Part shown: positions 60,631 to 64,000 of the stretch, piece by piece
Numbering within the stretch: position 1 is the first letter of the stretch
Layout: each line of letters begins with the position of its first letter
NCBI GenBank assembly: GCA_965247125.1
Contig: CBDFGO010000001.1
Location: forward strand, 558,001 to 622,000
Source: CALBJU01 sp965247125
GTDB lineage: Bacteria > Bacteroidota > Rhodothermia > Rhodothermales > UBA10348
Direction of reading: 5' to 3'
Length of the DNA: 64,000 bases
The notes under the pieces: model-generated
Told to the model about the DNA's origin: nothing
What the model saw: the letters and a program-made list of their open reading frames with translations, nothing else
Database searches by the model: none
Position numbers and translations under genes: made by a program

Positions 60631-62087
60631 GTCCAAGGAACGATTACCATATGACAGCGGCCGAATTTCGGAAATTTGGCCGCGAGGTCGTCGACTGGAT
60701 CGCGGACTACTATGAGTGGGTCGAGTCGGGGTCGGTACTCTCCCAGGTGGAGCCGGGTGATGTTCGCGCGATGCTTCCGAAAGATCCGCCCTCGGTGGGA
60801 GAAGATTTTGATGACATTTTTTCCGACATAGACCGGATCGTAATGCCGGGTATCACGCACTGGCAATCGCCAAACTTCTTCGCCTACTTCCCGAGCAATA
60901 CGTCTTTTCCGTCAATTTTGGGAGAGATGATGGCGGCCGGTCTGGGCGTTCAGGGAATGGTATGGAAGACCAGTCCGGCCGCCACCGAACTCGAGACGCA
61001 CGTTCTCGATTGGATGGCGAAATTGCTCGGCCTGCCATCTCGATTCTTGTCCGACTCTGCCGGAGGTGGTGTAATTCAGGACACGGCGTCCAGTGCAGTT
61101 TTGTGCGCGATCTTGGCCGCTCGTGAACGGGTCACAAGCGGCCAAGCCAATCGACAGGGCGTCGACCAGCGTGCCAGAGGCGCTCTCGTGGCCTACACCT
61201 CAAATCAATCCCACTCCTCCGTAGAAAAGGCGGCGCGGATCGCAGGAATCGGCGACCTGAACATCAGGCTCATCGACGTGGATGAAGTGTTCGCCATGCG
61301 AGTCGACTCGCTGGAAAATGCCATCAAACAAGATCGGGAAGCGGGTCGGATTCCATTTTTCGTGTGTGCCACAATGGGAACGACCTCCTCCTTGGCCATG
61401 GACCCGCTGGTTAAAATCGGAAATCTCTGTGGAGATCTTTGCGGCGACATCTGGCTGCATGTCGATGCGGCGATGGCAGGCACGGCTGCGGTGTGTGAGG
61501 AGTTTCGATCTATCAACGAGGGCCTTGACAAAGCGGACAGCTATTGCTTCAACCCACACAAATGGATGTTCACCAATTTTGATTGCAACTGCTTTTACGT
61601 TGCGGACAGACAAGCGCTCACTGGTGCACTCGGTATTCAGCGAGAGTATTTGCGCACGGCTGAAAATGAGAGTGGGGTAGTGATCGACTACCGGGACTGG
61701 CAGATTCCGCTTGGAAGACGATTTAGATCTCTCAAACTATGGTTCGTCCTTCGCCATTACGGAGCGGAAGGACTCGCGCATCATATCCGCGAACACGTTG
61801 AACTAGCCCAACAGTTTGAGCGGTGGGTTGCGGAGCATTCCGATTTTGAACTGATCGTTCCTCGTACCTTGAACACCGTCTGCTTCAGCCATCGACGTGG
61901 GAACTCCTTCACCGAACGGATACTGAAATTGGTGAACCGCACAGGCCGCATGTATGTGAGTCACACCAAGCTCGCTGATCGATATAGCATCCGGATGGTC
62001 GTCGGGGGCCGAGACACCAAGATGCGGCACATTGAGCAGGCTTGGTCGCTGATTACCCAAACTGCAAAGGAAATGGATAGTGAGTGA
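60627..62087 (+). CDS. Group II PLP-dependent decarboxylase
   Basis: 486 aa from the ATG overlapping the oxidase stop; a longer frame to 60495 would overlap that gene by 136 bases. Marks of the aromatic-L-amino-acid/glutamate decarboxylase family are YFPSNTSFPSILGEM near the start, HVDAAMAG, and the PLP lysine in NPHKWMFTNFDC. It removes the carboxyl group of an aromatic or other amino acid. Operon position with an oxidase and a transporter suggests amino-acid catabolism. The exact substrate is unknown. Confidence 0.88.
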   Translation: MSPRNDYHMTAAEFRKFGREVVDWIADYYEWVESGSVLSQVEPGDVRAMLPKDPPSVGEDFDDIFSDIDRIVMPGITHWQSPNFFAYFPSNTSFPSILGEMMAAGLGVQGMVWKTSPAATELETHVLDWMAKLLGLPSRFLSDSAGGGVIQDTASSAVLCAILAARERVTSGQANRQGVDQRARGALVAYTSNQSHSSVEKAARIAGIGDLNIRLIDVDEVFAMRVDSLENAIKQDREAGRIPFFVCATMGTTSSLAMDPLVKIGNLCGDLCGDIWLHVDAAMAGTAAVCEEFRSINEGLDKADSYCFNPHKWMFTNFDCNCFYVADRQALTGALGIQREYLRTAENESGVVIDYRDWQIPLGRRFRSLKLWFVLRHYGAEGLAHHIREHVELAQQFERWVAEHSDFELIVPRTLNTVCFSHRRGNSFTERILKLVNRTGRMYVSHTKLADRYSIRMVVGGRDTKMRHIEQAWSLITQTAKEMDSE

Positions 62088-63567
62088 GAGCAACGGGCAT
62101 ATCCGCGAACGGCTTGGCACGTGGTCGGGCGTGGGAGTGTTTGCCCTATTCGCCATCACGAGTGCTCCGGGAGGGCTCAGCGCTGAGGCCTGGCTGACGG
62201 CTGGTGTGGGTCTCTGGATGGCTATTTGGTGGATGACGGAGGCCGTTCCGATCCCGATCACGTCGCTCCTGCCCCTTGTCCTGTTTCCTGTCTTTTCCAT
62301 CGCCCCAATTCGCGAGACGGCGACTCCATATGCCAATCCTCTGATATTCCTGTTTATGGGTGGATTTATTCTGGCTCTGAGCATGGAGCGGTGCGATCTG
62401 CATCGAAGGATTGCACTGAACGTATTAAAACGGGTCGGAACGCGGCCTACATCAATCATTGCTGGATTCATGATTGCGGGCGCGGGAATCAGCATGTGGA
62501 TGACGAATACCGCAACGACTATGATGATGTTGCCCATCGCTCTATCGCTCGTAACTCTCGCCGGCGATCAGCTTGTAGAGGATCACCTGGAAAATTTTGG
62601 TCCTGCGTTGATGCTCTCGATCGCTTATGCGTGTACAATTGGTGGATTGGGCACGCTGATCGGCACGATTCCCAATGCGCTGGTCGCTGGTTTCATGCAA
62701 GAGACATACGACGTCGAGATTGGTTTTGTCCAGTGGATGGCCATCGGTGTCCCGATCATTCTGGTTGGTCTGCCCGCCACGTATTATATCATTACACGTT
62801 TTGTCTTTCGTCTGGGGAAGCGTCCGATCAAGGGTATGGCAGACCTTCTCGACTCTGAACTGTCCAAGTTGGGGCCGCCCTCGCGCGATGAAAAAGCAGT
62901 CTCAACCGTGTTTGGATTGGTCGTTCTGTTGTGGCTGACCCGGCCACTTCTGTCCGACCTCATCCCGGGGCTATCCGATACGGGTATCGCCGTACTTGGC
63001 GCCGTGCTCCTCTTCGTCATCCCATCGACTCGATCGGCAGACACATGGGAGAGTCGATTTCTCATGGACTGGAACGATGCTTCAAGATTGCCGTGGGGGA
63101 TTCTGGTGTTGTTTGGTGGAGGCCTTTCGTTGGCATCGGCCGTCAATACAACGGGACTTGCCGCATGGATCGGCGGATTCATCTCGGGTATCAGTGCGTG
63201 GCCGGTAATCTTGATCGTCCTTGCTGTGACGCTGTTGGTTATTTTTCTGACGGAGCTGACCTCCAACACAGCGACCACAGCAGCCTTTCTTCCTGTGATG
63301 GCGGCCGTAGCCATCGGGATCGGTCAAAATCCGTTTTTACTCACCATTCCAGCAACAATTGCTGCCAGTGCCGCATTCATGCTCCCGGTCGCAACACCAC
63401 CGAACGCCATTGTATATGGGAGTGGTCTTCTGACAATCCCCCAGATGGCCAGAACCGGTGTGTGGCTGAACGTCGCCTTCACCGGCATCGTCACGATCAT
63501 GGTGTATTTCCTGGTACAGTGGGTATTTGGAGTGGAACTGGGGGTAGTGCCAGATTGGGCACATTGA
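62080..63567 (+). CDS. DASS/SLC13-family sodium-coupled anion transporter
   Basis: A 495-aa membrane protein with about eleven hydrophobic segments. DASS features include NPLIFLFMGGFI, WMTNTATTMMMLPIA (SNT-like motif) and, in the second half, ELTSNTATTAAFLPV and LPVATPPNAIVYGSG. These two SNT/P repeats bind sodium and the carboxylate. It imports dicarboxylates or sulfate-like anions. The GTG start overlaps the decarboxylase by eight bases, so it belongs to the same operon. Confidence 0.92.
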   Translation: MSESNGHIRERLGTWSGVGVFALFAITSAPGGLSAEAWLTAGVGLWMAIWWMTEAVPIPITSLLPLVLFPVFSIAPIRETATPYANPLIFLFMGGFILALSMERCDLHRRIALNVLKRVGTRPTSIIAGFMIAGAGISMWMTNTATTMMMLPIALSLVTLAGDQLVEDHLENFGPALMLSIAYACTIGGLGTLIGTIPNALVAGFMQETYDVEIGFVQWMAIGVPIILVGLPATYYIITRFVFRLGKRPIKGMADLLDSELSKLGPPSRDEKAVSTVFGLVVLLWLTRPLLSDLIPGLSDTGIAVLGAVLLFVIPSTRSADTWESRFLMDWNDASRLPWGILVLFGGGLSLASAVNTTGLAAWIGGFISGISAWPVILIVLAVTLLVIFLTELTSNTATTAAFLPVMAAVAIGIGQNPFLLTIPATIAASAAFMLPVATPPNAIVYGSGLLTIPQMARTGVWLNVAFTGIVTIMVYFLVQWVFGVELGVVPDWAH

Positions 63568-63581
63568 CTTTCTGAAGGAGC

Positions 63582-64000
63582 ATGCATTTCACAGAACAGA
63601 CAGAACGGATTTACATTGCAGGTCATAACGGCCTGGTTGGCTCCGCTCTGGTTCGCGCGCTCGAGGCTGAGGAGCACCCCAACATCCTTGTTCGCGATCG
63701 ACCGGAGCTGGATCTGACGGATAAGGAAGCGGTTCGTGCGTTTTATGAAGCGGAATCGCCGGACTTCGTAGTCATCGCGGCGGCAAAAGTGGGAGGAATT
63801 CTAGCTAATGATACCTTTCCGGCTGACTTCCTTTTCCAGAACCTCGCGATTCAGTCCAATCTCATCTACGGCGCTTTCGAGTCCGGTGTGAAGCGATTGA
63901 TCTTCCTCGGAAGCACGTGCATATATCCTCGATTGGCCCCGCAACCTCTGAAGGAAGAATCATTGTTGACCGGACCACTCGAACCGACCAATCAGTGGTA
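63582..64000 (+). CDS. fcl: GDP-L-fucose synthase, partial at the window edge
   Basis: The first 139 or so codons of a short-chain-type NAD(P)-binding enzyme: IYIAGHNGLVGSALVRALE (nucleotide-binding loop), DLTDKEAV, AAAKVGGILAN and FLGSTCIYP. These match GDP-4-keto-6-deoxymannose epimerase/reductase, which makes GDP-L-fucose for polysaccharides. The GAAGGAG is only one base from the ATG, which is unusually close. The gene continues beyond 64000. Confidence 0.88.
   Translation, partial: MHFTEQTERIYIAGHNGLVGSALVRALEAEEHPNILVRDRPELDLTDKEAVRAFYEAESPDFVVIAAAKVGGILANDTFPADFLFQNLAIQSNLIYGAFESGVKRLIFLGSTCIYPRLAPQPLKEESLLTGPLEPTNQW

Noticed and set aside
1..64000. CRISPR array or Cas genes.
   Set aside because: No regularly spaced direct repeats of 24-40 bases with unique spacers were seen; the only short tandem arrays are coding repeats and the 43-bp unit.

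Overview
The window looks like a mid-G+C chromosome of the Bacteroidota/Rhodothermota type. The evidence is the predicted exported proteins, a cysteine-rich peptide gene followed by a six-bladed beta-propeller protein, the integrase style and an active-looking LexA. The taxonomic placement is inference from gene content.

Roughly the left 37 kb is accessory DNA. A Mu-like transposable prophage occupies about 0.8-27.8 kb. Its tail and capsid genes run leftward: tail-fibre genes (0.8-4.1 kb), small tail proteins, a 1468-aa hub/fibre protein, a 1000-aa tape measure, a frameshifted tail-assembly chaperone pair, two paralogous tail-tube-like proteins, small membrane proteins, major capsid protein, and a Mu I-like protease/scaffold. 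A 38-bp palindrome separates these from a rightward module (portal, small and large terminase, gpG-, gp36- and gp37-like proteins). A leftward CI-type repressor then faces a rightward early operon (small regulators, GemA-like protein, MuA-like transposase, MuB-like ATPase). The ATPase is cut off at about 27.83 kb, so the prophage is probably immobile. Head genes are Mu-like, but there is a long tape measure and I see no tail sheath gene, so the virion was probably a siphovirus.

From 27.8 to 36.8 kb lies a mosaic. It holds a leftward operon for a secreted Cys-rich peptide, a beta-propeller protein and a membrane-anchored, possibly thioredoxin-like protein. It also holds the remnant of a second copy of the peptide leader, two identical IS256-family copies, one IS3-family element, an XRE regulator plus RuvC/RNase H-like gene pair, and a tyrosine recombinase. 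One IS256 copy splits the peptide gene and the other splits the RuvC-like gene; both host genes can be rejoined in frame across their target duplications. A tRNA-3'-end-like sequence next to the integrase suggests that this edge is an island boundary. It is followed by a 43-bp tandem repeat carrying eight GAATTC sites, a small protein plus retropepsin-like protease pair, and lexA.

From about 39 kb rightward the content is ordinary chromosome: a GH13-like protein lacking its nucleophile, aconitase, a cyclase-family lipoprotein, a PD40-type lipoprotein, an orphan LuxR-type response regulator, an amidohydrolase, an M1 peptidase, the two halves of aconitase X, ApbE, a PhoD-like phosphatase, a phosphatase pseudogene with two nonsense codons, an MBL-fold hydrolase, an FAD/Fe-S oxidase, a group II PLP decarboxylase, a DASS/SLC13 transporter, and the start of GDP-L-fucose synthase running off the right edge.
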